Part shown: positions 18,250 through 28,569 of the stretch, in pieces | How positions within the stretch are numbered: position 1 is the first letter of the stretch | How the letters are laid out: each line of letters starts with the position of its first letter | Origin: Candidatus Kapaibacterium sp. | GTDB lineage: Bacteria > Bacteroidota > Ignavibacteria > Kapaibacteriales > UBA7675 | Direction of reading: 5' to 3' | DNA length: 64,000 nucleotides | NCBI GenBank assembly: GCA_028284775.1 | Contig: JANQRB010000153.1 | Coordinates: 26,811 to 90,810 of the forward strand | The notes under the pieces: model-generated | The model's input: only the letters and a program-made list of their open reading frames with translations | Database searches by the model: none | What the model was told of the DNA's origin: nothing | Position numbers and translations under genes: made by a program

Positions 18250-21200
18250 TTACTTATATAAAACAACTGTCTGCGCCACGCGATAGAGCGCGCCGTTTGC
18301 CGTGCGAGCATCGATAATGATCTGATAACTGCCCGAGGACAGCGACGCGCAATTGGTAGATTGGCCGTCCCAGCCAATTGAATGCCGACCACCTGCCAAG
18401 GGCATATCAATCAAATCGGCGATAAGCTGTCCCGTCGGGCTCAGCACGCGAATGCGCAGGTCGGAGTCCTGCTGCAGCGTGAATGTGATGCGGGTTTCTT
18501 TGTCGAAGGGATTCGGCGTAATGTGAAGGTCGCATATTGCGCAGCCCCCGGGTACGTCTCCCTGATCGCCCTGATACAGGAAATCGCCCGCTCCCGCTTT
18601 CAGGTTAACAATATTAACATCCACCGTAGCCGTTGAGCTGCCGCCGTGTCCATCGTCGATCGTGTAGCTAAAACTGTCTTGTCCGTCGGGTGCGGGGCCC
18701 AGGCTGTAGGTGACCGTCGTTCCGCCGCCTGTAATCGACACCGTTCCCTGGGTGCCGTCGGTTTTGCCGATGATCGTAAAGCTGTGACCGTCGGGATCGC
18801 TGTCATTGTCCAGAACAGTAAAGGCTGTACTGCTGTTGCTCGGCGTGGATTCAAGGTCGCCCAGTGCGCGCGGCGCGCGGTTGCGGAAAAAAACCGCGAC
18901 GGCGTTGTCACCCACGCCGCCGGCATACAGGTGTTCGCTACCCGGACTGACAATGACGCTGCGGGCATTGCGAAGTCCGTCAACACCGTCGACTCCGTCG
19001 CGCTGACGTTCTTCAAACTTCAATTCGCCATCGGAAAGATTGCGCTTAAACAAAGCCAGGGCATGATCGCGATCGCCGGCCACATACACATTGGCGCCAT
19101 CCGGACTCACCGCGACATCGAACGCACCGTGTAAGCCATCGACGCCCGCAGTCCCGTCGCGATGGCGCTCAACAAAGCTCAGGCTGCCGGTGCTGGCGCT
19201 GCGGCTGAAGACGGCCAGAGCGCGGTCGCCCAGACCGGTAGCATAAAGGTGGGCGGCGTCCGGGCTGACGAAAACGGCTGTCGCTTTATTTAAACCGTCA
19301 ACGCCGCCGACACCATCGCGCAATCGCTCCAAAAATGTTAAACGGCCGTCGACCAGACTGCGGGTGAACACCGCAACAGCATGGTCACCGTTGCCGGCGA
19401 GGTATACACTTGTACCGTCGGGACTCGCATGCACGCTATGCGCTCGCCGCAGACCGTCGACGCCATCGGCGCCGTCTTTGTGACATTCCAGGTAGCTCAG
19501 TCGCCCCGTCAGCTGATCGCGACGAAACACTGCGACGGCATTACTCGCGAAGCCGGCAACATACAGCGTTTGACCGTCGATACTCACGGCCAGGTCCTTC
19601 GGCCGCTTGATGCCATCGACACCGCCGACGCCCTGGCGCAATCGTTCGACAAAGGTCAGGCTGCCCGTGGTGCCGGCGCGCAGGAATACAACGACGGAAT
19701 TATCGCGATAGCCGGCGGCATAGAGATGTTTGCCGTCCGGACTGATTGCCAGCGCGCTGAGATTACGCAGGCCGGTAACGCCGCCCCGTCCGTGGCGAAT
19801 ACGCCCCAGGTAGGTCAGGCTGCCTGTCGTGCTTGCGCGGCTGAATATGGCAATCGAATGATCGAGTTGCCCTGCCGCATAGAGATGCCGGCCATCCGGG
19901 CTGACGACGACATCACTGGGACGCCGCAAACCGCGCACTGCGTCAACGCGATCTTTACGCCGCTCGATAAATTCCAGGTTGGCGGCATCCATCACTCGCG
20001 GCTGCACCGCGATAACGACACTTCCGGTGACCTGACAGCCGGTCGAATTCCGAAGAGTGTAGTGGAAAACTTCCAGACCGACAAAGCCGGCATTCGGTGT
20101 GTAAGTCAGGCTTCCGGAACTGGCAAAACTCACGGCGCCATTTGTTGGTGTCGCAACTGTCGTAAGCTGCAGGCCGCTGCCCAAATCATTGCTCAGGACA
20201 TTGAGCGTCACGGGCATTTGTTCTTCGGTGACGGCATGGTCCAATAATGGCAGGCCCAGAGAGGGTGAAATCGAGAGAGCCGTTACGGTGGGAGGGCCAC
20301 CAAAGGCGATACTCACGGAAAGAGAAGCCGTCGTCCCCGTCCATACTACCGTTGCAATCGTCGTTCCCTGGCCGGCGCTTATTGTACCGCCGGAGGCCTG
20401 CCAGACATAACTTGCGCCCGGAAAAAAGCTTATGCTGTATACTTCAGGAACCTGAAGGCAGGGCGTTGTGGACCCGGCAATTGTCAAAACGGGAACTAAC
20501 TCAAAAGCGCCGATGTCCGGCACACCAAATCGCGCAACGCCGCGTTGATCCAGGACCGAGGTGCCGGCAGTCGTACTGGCATTGATTGCAGGGCTCTCTG
20601 CCAGCAGGCGATGTGTTTGACCGAAACCGCCATTGTCTGCCAGTACATCGAGCTTCGGATCGATGGCCGTTGCCGACTCCAAGGCGCCGGGATTGGGCGT
20701 CGTGGTGCCGTTGGGATCGCCGTACCGGTCGCCGGTAGTATTGGAGCTGAAATTATACTGCCCAACCGTACCGATGAGGTTAAAACCATCCGAACCTGTG
20801 ACGGCGCCGACATCGGGACATTCGCCTCCGCGGTCGGTGTTACCGGCAATGAGGTTGGACAGGAAGACATCGGTCGCCGCCCAGACGCCGCCGCCGTCGC
20901 CGCTGCCGTTATTATCGGCGTCGGCGATATTGGCGCTTATCGTGTTGCCCGCCAGATCGAGGTTTGGCGCTGAGGAGTAGATTCCGCCGCCGCGGTTGTC
21001 GGCTTCATTGGCCGAAAAAGTGCTGTTGAATATGTCCGCGAAGCTGGCTGTGGCTGCGAAGCCGCCACCGTCGGTTCCGGAGATGTTAGCGGAAAAGGTA
21101 CTGTTCGTGACAAGGATAACTCCACCCTGGTGCATAATGGCCCCGCCACGCGATGACAGCGCCCGGTTGCCGTCAAAAGAACAGGTGGCAACCGTTATCG

Positions 21201-22638
21201 TACCGCCGTTCTGCATAATAGCACCGCCGTTCTCATTCGCCCTGTTGTTGGCAAAAGTTGTGCCGGCAATGGACATAAGCCCGCTGGAGAATAAAATACC
21301 GCCGCCGTTGGTGCCGCTGGCGGCACGATTATTCGTAAAGGTACAGGAGCTTACATTGAGGATGCCGTCAGAAAAATGGACTGCGCCGCCTTCGCTGCCG
21401 GAGGCGTTATCTTCCAGTAGTGTACGCTCGAGCGTTAGTGATACCCCGCCACCGGAACCCACATTTAAAGCACCGCCCCTATCGGCGCTGCCGTTGGTAG
21501 TGATGATGCAGTCTGTAAAACTTACCGCAGCCGTATGGGAACCACTGATGTAGATACCGCCACCGGGACCAGAGGTACTGGCGTTGGACATTATGATCGT
21601 ATCGTCAAAGTCCAGCAGACCTACCGACATATAAATGCCGCCGCCGGCGGACCCGGAAGTATTCGAGTGAATACTGCAAAATGCTGCGGTCACCGCGCCA
21701 TCGTTCATAAAGATCCCACCACCTGAGGAACTGGCGCTATTGTTGGCGACGGTCGAGTTTCGGAGTATCAGTTCGCCATTCCTGATATACAGGCCGCCGC
21801 CCTCGGTGCCGAATGCCGCCCGATTGTTGCTAATCGTACTGGTGCTGATATCCAGCGTGCCGGTGAAAAGGTAGAGGCCGCCGCCGAAATCGGCTTCGTT
21901 GTCGTCAAAACTACAATCTATGATCGCAACCGTACTTAAACTCTGATACAAAGCGCCGCCGCGAAATATAGCGTCATTGCTGATAAAACTACATGAAGCA
22001 ATAGTCGCCGTGCCGTTACTGATGTAAATACCACCGCCGTCATCATCTGCCTGATTATTGGCAAAAGTGCTGTTTTCAACGATAATGGTACCACCGTTCA
22101 AATAGATGCCGCCGCCGAAATGGCCATTGCCGGCCAGATTGTGCTCGAAGAGACTGGCATTCACACGCAGGTCGCCGTCATTAACAAACAGGCCGCCGCC
22201 ATCGCTGGCTTCCCCACGACGCAGGGTGCAACTGGTGATCGTCAGATCGGCGTTCAGGAGCAGGACCAAACCGCCCTGTGAATCAAGGCCCTCATCCAGA
22301 ATCAGATCCGCCAGCGTTACGCTACCGCCCGAAACGACAAATATATTCGAGTTACTGGCGGCGCTGATCGTGGCTTTGCTGATACCCTGCACGCTTATAG
22401 TTAGATTTTTGTCGAAAGAGATTTGGCCATTGGTTACCATTATCACGGCTGAGGTTGTGATCGCCACGATATCGCCCGGGGCGGCCAGCGCGATTTCCTG
22501 ACGCAGCGTACCGGCGCTGCCGTCATCGACTGTTTTGGTGACCAGGCGTGTGGCAGCCAGGGAAGATTGGCCGCAGACCGAAAATATCATCAAAAAAAGG
22601 AGTAACGGAAACAGACGCTTTGCTGTAGGCAAGGACAT
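18250..22638 (-). CDS. Giant Pmp-repeat / lactonase-propeller surface protein with T9SS sorting domain
   Basis: A 1462-residue secreted protein. The ATG at 22638 has GGAG about eight bases upstream and starts a signal peptide (MSLPTAKRLFPLLLFLMIFSVCGQ); an earlier in-frame start at 22761 is less likely. Residues ~60-640 contain over a dozen repeats with GGGIY/GGGLY and F-x-x-N (TFANNQA, SFDDNEA), the signature of chlamydial polymorphic-membrane-protein repeats that fold as a beta-helix. Next come an Ig-like segment (~735-810) and a cadherin-like/Big domain with VLSNDLG and YTPNAGFVG. Then follow seven ~52-residue repeats of the form V-S-P-D-G-x-x-L-Y-A-A-G-x-x-D-x-A-x-A-V-F, a seven-bladed lactonase-type propeller. 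A second cadherin-like domain (VLDNDSDPDG) and a T9SS sorting domain (NPFDKETRITFTLQ) close the protein. No autotransporter barrel is present, so export is by T9SS. Confidence 0.92.
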   Translation of the reverse strand: MSLPTAKRLFPLLLFLMIFSVCGQSSLAATRLVTKTVDDGSAGTLRQEIALAAPGDIVAITTSAVIMVTNGQISFDKNLTISVQGISKATISAASNSNIFVVSGGSVTLADLILDEGLDSQGGLVLLLNADLTITSCTLRRGEASDGGGLFVNDGDLRVNASLFEHNLAGNGHFGGGIYLNGGTIIVENSTFANNQADDDGGGIYISNGTATIASCSFISNDAIFRGGALYQSLSTVAIIDCSFDDNEADFGGGLYLFTGTLDISTSTISNNRAAFGTEGGGLYIRNGELILRNSTVANNSASSSGGGIFMNDGAVTAAFCSIHSNTSGSAGGGIYMSVGLLDFDDTIIMSNASTSGPGGGIYISGSHTAAVSFTDCIITTNGSADRGGALNVGSGGGVSLTLERTLLEDNASGSEGGAVHFSDGILNVSSCTFTNNRAASGTNGGGILFSSGLMSIAGTTFANNRANENGGAIMQNGGTITVATCSFDGNRALSSRGGAIMHQGGVILVTNSTFSANISGTDGGGFAATASFADIFNSTFSANEADNRGGGIYSSAPNLDLAGNTISANIADADNNGSGDGGGVWAATDVFLSNLIAGNTDRGGECPDVGAVTGSDGFNLIGTVGQYNFSSNTTGDRYGDPNGTTTPNPGALESATAIDPKLDVLADNGGFGQTHRLLAESPAINASTTAGTSVLDQRGVARFGVPDIGAFELVPVLTIAGSTTPCLQVPEVYSISFFPGASYVWQASGGTISAGQGTTIATVVWTGTTASLSVSIAFGGPPTVTALSISPSLGLPLLDHAVTEEQMPVTLNVLSNDLGSGLQLTTVATPTNGAVSFASSGSLTYTPNAGFVGLEVFHYTLRNSTGCQVTGSVVIAVQPRVMDAANLEFIERRKDRVDAVRGLRRPSDVVVSPDGRHLYAAGQLDHSIAIFSRASTTGSLTYLGRIRHGRGGVTGLRNLSALAISPDGKHLYAAGYRDNSVVVFLRAGTTGSLTFVERLRQGVGGVDGIKRPKDLAVSIDGQTLYVAGFASNAVAVFRRDQLTGRLSYLECHKDGADGVDGLRRAHSVHASPDGTSVYLAGNGDHAVAVFTRSLVDGRLTFLERLRDGVGGVDGLNKATAVFVSPDAAHLYATGLGDRALAVFSRSASTGSLSFVERHRDGTAGVDGLHGAFDVAVSPDGANVYVAGDRDHALALFKRNLSDGELKFEERQRDGVDGVDGLRNARSVIVSPGSEHLYAGGVGDNAVAVFFRNRAPRALGDLESTPSNSSTAFTVLDNDSDPDGHSFTIIGKTDGTQGTVSITGGGTTVTYSLGPAPDGQDSFSYTIDDGHGGSSTATVDVNIVNLKAGAGDFLYQGDQGDVPGGCAICDLHITPNPFDKETRITFTLQQDSDLRIRVLSPTGQLIADLIDMPLAGGRHSIGWDGQSTNCASLSSGSYQIIIDARTANGALYRVAQTVVLYK

Positions 22639-23426
22639 AAGGGGACTCCGAATGTGATTGATTAACTTAGGTGCAGTATTCTTATGCTCAAACGGCGCTC
22701 GATTTCGGTCAGACGTGATTTGAGCTCCGGCACCTTGAGCTCTTCCGCAATACGATTGCAACTAGAATGTTACAATCAAACCGATACGTCGCATCGCGGG
22801 CTGCCAGTGCGGATCACGTGTGTTCACATTATCAAGACGTTAAGTGGAGACAACACTCTCAAAGACAAGATTGACCGCTTTGGAAACAATCGGCTCTTCA
22901 ATGATGAGTAAAAAAACTCGCGAATACCTTCAACCAATTCTTCGTGTTTCTGTCGACAAACCCAAAGCGTACATCAACAAGGTATTAAAGGTGTTCGCCA
23001 CAGTGATGTCAGTGACGCAGGCACTCGGCCGATTGCGGGCTGCCTACGGCAGAAAGCATTTGAGAACCAGGGTCTCCGACTTCGCTGGTAGCGCGCTAAG
23101 ATACACTAATTTGGACGCGAACACAAGTCGGTGAGTCGGCGGATGGTCAGCGTTTTTTGGCTGTCAGACCAAGCTATCGGAAGAGCGAGGCGACCGGATG
23201 GAGTACTATCGCTCGGCACGTCCCAAACGATAGCGGAACATTCACCCGTACCTGCCGTCAGGCAATTGCCGGGGCCGCAAAACATGAAAAAAATACTACA
23301 TGCGAAGGCGGTAACGGCATCCTGCAATCAAATCATGATGAGACGAGACAATGGGAATCGACTGTCGATTGAAAACTGAGTCCCACGCAATAGTTTGCCG
23401 TCGGCGATCCTGTCAGTTCATTCTTA
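22639..23426. other. Intergenic, no convincing gene
   Basis: About 790 bases, AT-richer than the flanks. A 76-codon frame from 22904 (starting MSKKTREYLQPILRVS) is the most protein-like item here, but it has no homology I recognise and no clear ribosome site. The region should contain the promoter of the Pmp-repeat gene. No RNA gene was seen. Confidence 0.4.
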
Positions 23427-23816
23427 TCAGCCGACATCTGGAATGACAACTGAGGAAGTCTGACATTTACAACCGCAGTGTAGTTCTGACTTCCTTAATT
23501 CAATCAACAATTCTTCGATCAAAACCGCAAAGAAGTCCAGCGCTCGTTCCGGCAAACAATCCCGTTCTTCCAAATAATCCTCCAGGGTTGACACAACTTC
23601 CACATCGGGGAAAACGCAATTTCCATCATACAAGCGATCGACAGGCTGCAACGAAGCCATTTGCGATTGTTGATAAAGCAAACCGAAGATATTCAGATAC
23701 TCCGGTTTCACAAAACCGCTGCCGTCACCGCCGGGAACGCCAAGCAGCCTGACCTTATCGGCTTCCCTGCATGCCGCCAGGAAAACTTCCGCGGCACTGA
23801 AATTGTCCTCTTTCAT
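23427..23816 (-). CDS. Hypothetical acidic 129-residue protein
   Basis: I do not recognise the family. The protein starts MKEDNFSAAEVFLAACREADKV (ATG at 23816; a TTG two codons upstream is a weaker alternative). Its composition is balanced, with amphipathic helices, a Gly-rich turn (VPGGDGSGF) and a long acidic/leucine-rich helix (ALDFFAVLIEELLIELRKSE) followed by a Cys-rich tail (HCGCKC). Hydrophobic residues spaced along helices suggest a real small helical cytoplasmic protein rather than a chance frame. It lies alone between two intergenic regions and is oriented opposite to the sensor kinase gene. Confidence 0.5.
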   Translation of the reverse strand: MKEDNFSAAEVFLAACREADKVRLLGVPGGDGSGFVKPEYLNIFGLLYQQSQMASLQPVDRLYDGNCVFPDVEVVSTLEDYLEERDCLPERALDFFAVLIEELLIELRKSELHCGCKCQTSSVVIPDVG

Positions 23817-24333
23817 TAACAATTATTTATGCAGCGCCGGGATACGGATGATAAGAGATTCGATGCAAGCATCGCGAAACAAGAAAATCAACAAATCCTG
23901 TCTGCCAGTTCTGCATGCCGCACCTGATAATTCCGACCGAACAAACGTAATTCATCCGATGTTTTTCAACGCTTCTGAAGTATTGTTCACCCCAGGTACG
24001 TGACTATTCTGCCGATCGGTGGTGATTAGCCAAGCCCATCCGCTCTCGATGAAGCAAATGTCCAATCCCCTGCTGCCTCTTGACTCACAGACGCAAATGC
24101 TGTAAATTGTCGACCTTAGATACCCCCGACCACCCCACTGTTCAGTAGTCTGATGTGAAACATCATTTATTGAATGGTATTCATAAACACCGTGTCGAGA
24201 ATTAGTCCTGTTAGGAAACCTGCTTGCAATGTCGTTCACTTGGCGCGCATCCGAATGCGCGTCGCAACAATTACGAGCCAGTTTGCGACCTATGTTGTAC
24301 TTGAAACGCTGCAATGTCTACGCTTAAAACTCC
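23817..24333. other. Intergenic region upstream of two-component pair A
   Basis: 517 bases, divergent between the small unknown gene and the sensor kinase, so it should hold promoters for both. Short antisense frames here have no protein-like features. Confidence 0.4.
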
Positions 24334-27300
24334 TTGTTGAGAATTGCCCACATAGCGAGTCTCATGGTGATTGTCTTAACTGGGAGCTGTCAGTTTCCTG
24401 TCGTGCTGTCGGCGGCGCTCAAAGAATACAAGATTTCACACATAACCAGCGCCGACGGTCTCGGACATGGTTTTGTCTATACTATCCTCGAGGATTCAAA
24501 AGGCTGTATGTGGTTCGGAACGCACGACGGCCTCGGTAAATACGACGGTCTCCGGTTCCGCAGCTATCGCCGCCTGCCGCGTGACACAAACTCACTCAGT
24601 CATCACACCGTCAAAGTCCTGGCGGAAGATCATGCCGGCTATATCTGGGTCGGCTGCGGCAACCACGGATTGAATCGCTTAAACCGTTTTACGGGCAAGT
24701 CGCGGCGTTTCTTCCACGATCCCGATGATCCGCGAAGCATATCACACAACAGCATCCGCAGCCTGTATGTAGACGCGCAAGGTAAGCTTTGGGTTGGAAC
24801 CGACCGGGGTCTTAACCGCTACGATCCCGCGACAGAAGAATTTGAAAGGGTCGGACATCGACCCGACGATCCTCAGGGTTTGCAGAAAGACAGCATCGAT
24901 TTCATAGGTCAGAGCAGCAGTGGAGACTTCTGGCTGACAAACGCCAGTGATGTGATAATTCGATTTTCGCCGGAAGACGGCTCGTTTGAGAAGTATTGTC
25001 TGCCCGGTACTTTTGGCGACTCTCCCGACATCATCTCGCTGCTCGCGGACTCACTCGAGCACAGGCGCCGTGATGCTCTTAGCTGCCTGGGCATTTTGAA
25101 TACCATCCTCTGGTGCGAAGGCTATTTCGGATTCGAAATTGATCGACCTGAAATGCCCGGCGAAAAGTTCTTTCGCGAAAAAGGGCTGTTGTATCAGTAT
25201 GCCGAAATGCCGCAGGGCGAGGAATACTGGATTATCGTTCTAATGCTTAACAGCCGAATGAACGGAATCTACTATGTTCGGGAGCAAAGCCAGGAACAGC
25301 CCGAGCTTGTAGCCCGCGACTATGTTCATACTTTTTTACGCGACAGTCATGGTATATGCTGGATTGGCGGTGAGCGCGGTGTTTATAAGGCGACGCCTGT
25401 TAATAAACACTTTACTACCTATACTCATGATCCGGACGACACAACGAGCCTGAGTCACCCGCGTATCCGCAGCATCCTTGCCGACAGCCGCGGTGAGCTG
25501 TGGGTCGGTGCAGATTATGGTCTTAATCGTCTTGTTGCCGGAACAAAAGAGTGGCGGCACTACGTTCACGATCCGCGTAATGTTCGCGGAATTTCCAACA
25601 GCACGGTAAATGAGATATTTGAGGAAAAAGACGGCACATTGCTCTTCGGAAGCAATTACGGACTGAATGTTTACGATCGCGACAAGGACGCCTTTTCAAT
25701 GGACTTCGGCCGGCCGTATGAAGGCGGCCCCTTGCTGGTGTGGTCGATCTGCCGTGACAGTTCCGGCAATCTTTGGGTGGGAAGCCACCATAATGGAATC
25801 TGGCTCTACGACAGCAATAATGTACTCCGACGGCGCCTTCGCCAGATTCCCGGCGACAGCAGCAGCCTGAGTGACGACCACGTCTGGTGTCTGCACACCG
25901 ACAGCGACGGAAGCGTGTGGGCCGGTACGGAGAATGGTCTGAGCCGCTGGCTGCCCGATGAGGAGCGATTCAAACGCTATGTGAGTCGCGCGGGCGATCC
26001 CGGCAGTCTGTGCGGCAATAATATCTGGGCGATCCATAAGAGCGCTGACGCGAGTCTATGGTTTGCGGCCGACGGATCCGGTGTCAGTCGGATGCTGTCG
26101 GGAAGCGACAGTTTCACCTCGCTTGTCTACGGTGACCCTCTGCCCAGCGAGGGGGTATACGCCGTGTTATCCGATAAGGCGGGCAACATGTGGATAGCAT
26201 CCAATGCCGGCTTGAGTCTTTACGATCCGGGTATGGATAGTCTCCTGTATACTTATGACGGCGTGGACGGATTGCAGAAAGGCCAGTTTAGCTACAAGGC
26301 ATATTTCAAAGCTCCAGACGGCGAGTTGTTTTTTGGGGGACACAATGGTCTTTCGCGATTTTTTCCGGAGCAAATCGGACGCAACCTAAAGCCTCCTGCT
26401 GTCTTACTCTCTTCATTTAGCATCAATGATTCCGTGGCGCTGCACGAAGTCGCTGATGGGTCCCATTTCAAATTGAACTATGATCAGAACGATCTGGCAT
26501 TTGAATTCGCTGCTCTTTCTTATACCAACTCTGCCAGGAACACATGCGAATTCATGTTGGAAGGCCAGGACGAGACCTGGCAAACCGGACCGGGCAGGCG
26601 CTTCGCCTCCTACCCTAATCTGTCGCCGGGGGAATATGACTTTCGCGTGCGGGGCGCAAACAGCGACAATGTGTGGAGCGAGCACGACAGTTCGGTAAGA
26701 ATCTCGATCGAACCGCCTTACTGGCAAGCGATATGGTTTCGTATGACCGCGTTCGCCATGGTCACCGGACTGCTGCTCGGCGGATATTGGTTCCGACTGC
26801 GAGAATTGCGGCGGCGGCATTCGCTGGAGCGTCAGGCCCTTGAAGCGCAGTTGCAGGCCTTGCGCGCACAAATGAATCCGCACTTTATCTTTAACTCTCT
26901 GACATCGATCCACAGTCTTTTGCTGGACGAGGAGCATGAAACGGCCTCCGACTACCTCACGAATTTCGCGCGTCTGACGAGAATGACTCTTGAGTATTCG
27001 CGACGCGCCTTCATCAGTTTGCGTGAAGAACTTCACTTTCTCGACTTGTATCTGAAGCTTGAGGCAACACGTTTTCAGGGGCGCATTCGGTACAGCGTGG
27101 ATGTCGACGAAGCCATTCAAGCCGCTGATCTTTCTTTACCGCCGATGATGATTCAGCCTCTGGTTGAGAATGCAATTCATCACGGCCTGCTCCCTAAATC
27201 CGTTGGTGGGGAGTTGCGCCTTGCCTTTCGGCTGAGCGGTGCAAAGCTGATCTGTATCGTTGAAGATGACGGCATAGGTCGCAAGCGCGCGGACCAGCTA

Positions 27301-27480
27301 CTCAGGCCAAAAGACCGCAAGCGGCCATTGGGATTGGCGGTCAATCACGAACGAATGCGGATTCTTAACAAGCAGCACATTGACGCCGAACTCAAAATAG
27401 AAGATTTAAGCGATGTCCACGGCCTGGCCTGCGGCACACGCGTAAGGCTCAGCATTGCCGTCCAGGCCGCAGCCGATTAA
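24334..27480 (+). CDS. Membrane sensor histidine kinase with Reg_prop propellers (pair A)
   Basis: A ~1048-residue sensor kinase. A hydrophobic N-terminus leads the protein out of the cytoplasm; the start may be the TTG at 24334 or 24337, or the ATG at 24364, and no clear ribosome site decides. About eleven Reg_prop blades follow (D-x-x-G-x-x-W-x-G-T-x-x-G-L-x-x-Y/R), enough for two beta-propellers, then a Y_Y_Y domain (YPNLSPGEYDFRVRGANSDN). One transmembrane segment lies near residues 800-825 and a coiled linker (LERQALEAQLQALRAQ) leads to a LytS-type His_kinase domain with NPHFIFNSL (phospho-acceptor His850) and an ATPase domain with LVENAIHHG and DDGIGRKRA. It lacks the fused AraC domain of hybrid two-component proteins. 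The partner regulator starts 39 bases downstream. In related systems the Reg_prop part senses glycans; the ligand here is unknown. Confidence 0.95.
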   Translation: MLRIAHIASLMVIVLTGSCQFPVVLSAALKEYKISHITSADGLGHGFVYTILEDSKGCMWFGTHDGLGKYDGLRFRSYRRLPRDTNSLSHHTVKVLAEDHAGYIWVGCGNHGLNRLNRFTGKSRRFFHDPDDPRSISHNSIRSLYVDAQGKLWVGTDRGLNRYDPATEEFERVGHRPDDPQGLQKDSIDFIGQSSSGDFWLTNASDVIIRFSPEDGSFEKYCLPGTFGDSPDIISLLADSLEHRRRDALSCLGILNTILWCEGYFGFEIDRPEMPGEKFFREKGLLYQYAEMPQGEEYWIIVLMLNSRMNGIYYVREQSQEQPELVARDYVHTFLRDSHGICWIGGERGVYKATPVNKHFTTYTHDPDDTTSLSHPRIRSILADSRGELWVGADYGLNRLVAGTKEWRHYVHDPRNVRGISNSTVNEIFEEKDGTLLFGSNYGLNVYDRDKDAFSMDFGRPYEGGPLLVWSICRDSSGNLWVGSHHNGIWLYDSNNVLRRRLRQIPGDSSSLSDDHVWCLHTDSDGSVWAGTENGLSRWLPDEERFKRYVSRAGDPGSLCGNNIWAIHKSADASLWFAADGSGVSRMLSGSDSFTSLVYGDPLPSEGVYAVLSDKAGNMWIASNAGLSLYDPGMDSLLYTYDGVDGLQKGQFSYKAYFKAPDGELFFGGHNGLSRFFPEQIGRNLKPPAVLLSSFSINDSVALHEVADGSHFKLNYDQNDLAFEFAALSYTNSARNTCEFMLEGQDETWQTGPGRRFASYPNLSPGEYDFRVRGANSDNVWSEHDSSVRISIEPPYWQAIWFRMTAFAMVTGLLLGGYWFRLRELRRRHSLERQALEAQLQALRAQMNPHFIFNSLTSIHSLLLDEEHETASDYLTNFARLTRMTLEYSRRAFISLREELHFLDLYLKLEATRFQGRIRYSVDVDEAIQAADLSLPPMMIQPLVENAIHHGLLPKSVGGELRLAFRLSGAKLICIVEDDGIGRKRADQLLRPKDRKRPLGLAVNHERMRILNKQHIDAELKIEDLSDVHGLACGTRVRLSIAVQAAAD

Positions 27481-27519
27481 TAATTTGCGCTTTACCAGCA
27501 GCAGAGGTGTCATTCAGTC

Positions 27520-28263
27520 ATGACTATCCATTGCCTTATAGTTGATGACGAAGCCAAAAGCGCTAACGCACTGGCCAAAACAATTCGCAAACATATTCCT
27601 GAACTGAAAATTCTCGGAATTGCAGATTCGGCGTTTAACGCGCGCCGCGAGATTATCGCGCTGCAGCCCGACCTGGTATTCCTGGATGTGGAAATGCCGG
27701 GTGCCGACGGTTTTTCACTACTGGAGGACATCGAAGAAGTGAATTTTGAGCTGGTGTTTGTCACCGCGCACGAACAGTACGCATTGCGGGCCTTTCGCTG
27801 CGCCGCACTTGACTACTTGTTGAAACCGGTCTCCGCGGCGGACATCAGGGAAGCCGTGGGGCGTGCTATTCACCGCGCCACGGTTGCTCGCAATAGCCCA
27901 CGTCGACTGCGCCTGCTCGGTGAGGAATTGCGCGGCGAGTCGCAGAGCCTGGCTTTGCCCACCATCGATGGCTTTGAGTTTGTGAAAATTCAGGACGTCC
28001 TGCGCTGCAAGGCTGAAAGCAATTACACCCGAATCTTCATGCGCGGCGGACGCGAGATACTGACTCCCCGCAGTCTGGGAGAATATGAGGAAATTCTCGA
28101 GGGACGCAGTTTTGCGCGAATCCACCATTCCTGTATTGTTAACCTTAATCACGTTCGAAAGTATCGAAAGGGCCGCGGAGGCGTCATCGTCATGAGCGAC
28201 GGCGCTGAGATCGACGTCGCGCAGCGCCGCAAAGAAAGCTTCTTACAACAATTTACACATTGA
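27520..28263 (+). CDS. LytTR-family response regulator (pair A)
   Basis: A 247-residue response regulator. The receiver domain has the acidic pair D9-D10 in IVDDEAKSA, the phospho-acceptor Asp56 in LVFLDVEMPG, a Thr in FVTAHEQYA and the Lys in YLLKPV. The C-terminal ~100 residues are a LytTR DNA-binding domain (FVKIQDVLRCKAESNYTRIF, FARIHHSCIVNLNHVRKYRKGRGG). LytTR proteins bind DNA through beta-strands, usually at paired 9-base repeats. It is co-transcribed with the sensor kinase 39 bases upstream, which should phosphorylate Asp56. It is a paralogue of the regulator at 45203-45937. Confidence 0.96.
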   Translation: MTIHCLIVDDEAKSANALAKTIRKHIPELKILGIADSAFNARREIIALQPDLVFLDVEMPGADGFSLLEDIEEVNFELVFVTAHEQYALRAFRCAALDYLLKPVSAADIREAVGRAIHRATVARNSPRRLRLLGEELRGESQSLALPTIDGFEFVKIQDVLRCKAESNYTRIFMRGGREILTPRSLGEYEEILEGRSFARIHHSCIVNLNHVRKYRKGRGGVIVMSDGAEIDVAQRRKESFLQQFTH

Positions 28264-28569
28264 ATACGGTTCTCTGTGATTCCCCGCGCACTTGTTCGCC
28301 GGCCGACGCACTTATACCAGTTACGTACGCGCCTGCTAAATACTGCTGGCGCGCAAGCGTGATTTGTCGTAGTATGGTTAAAACTCCGGCGCAGCAGAGA
28401 TCATTCGCTTAACTGCGGCCACTGACGCCGCCTGCGTCCGGAAGCACTTGTCTCTGCAGAGGCTTGCTCTTAAGTCTGAATTCCCAAACTTCGTCGGCCG
28501 CGGCTGAGCCGCCATCCATCCCTGCGTGCTTATCTCGTCCGGCGCACAATTAGCATGTGGAGACTATTT
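28264..28569. other. Intergenic between pair A and the S74-domain gene
   Basis: 306 bases. No terminator with a T run was found; a weak GC-rich inverted pair lies near 28335-28360. A GGAGA at 28559-28563 is the ribosome site of the next gene. Confidence 0.4.

Noticed and set aside
19381..20247. A 288-codon plus-strand frame within the Pmp-repeat/propeller gene
   Set aside because: Antisense to the tandem VSPDG repeats; its own repetition simply mirrors them.
22904..23134. 76-codon plus-strand frame beginning MSKKTREYLQ
   Set aside because: Composition is plausible but there is no ribosome site, family match or conserved context; treated as intergenic.
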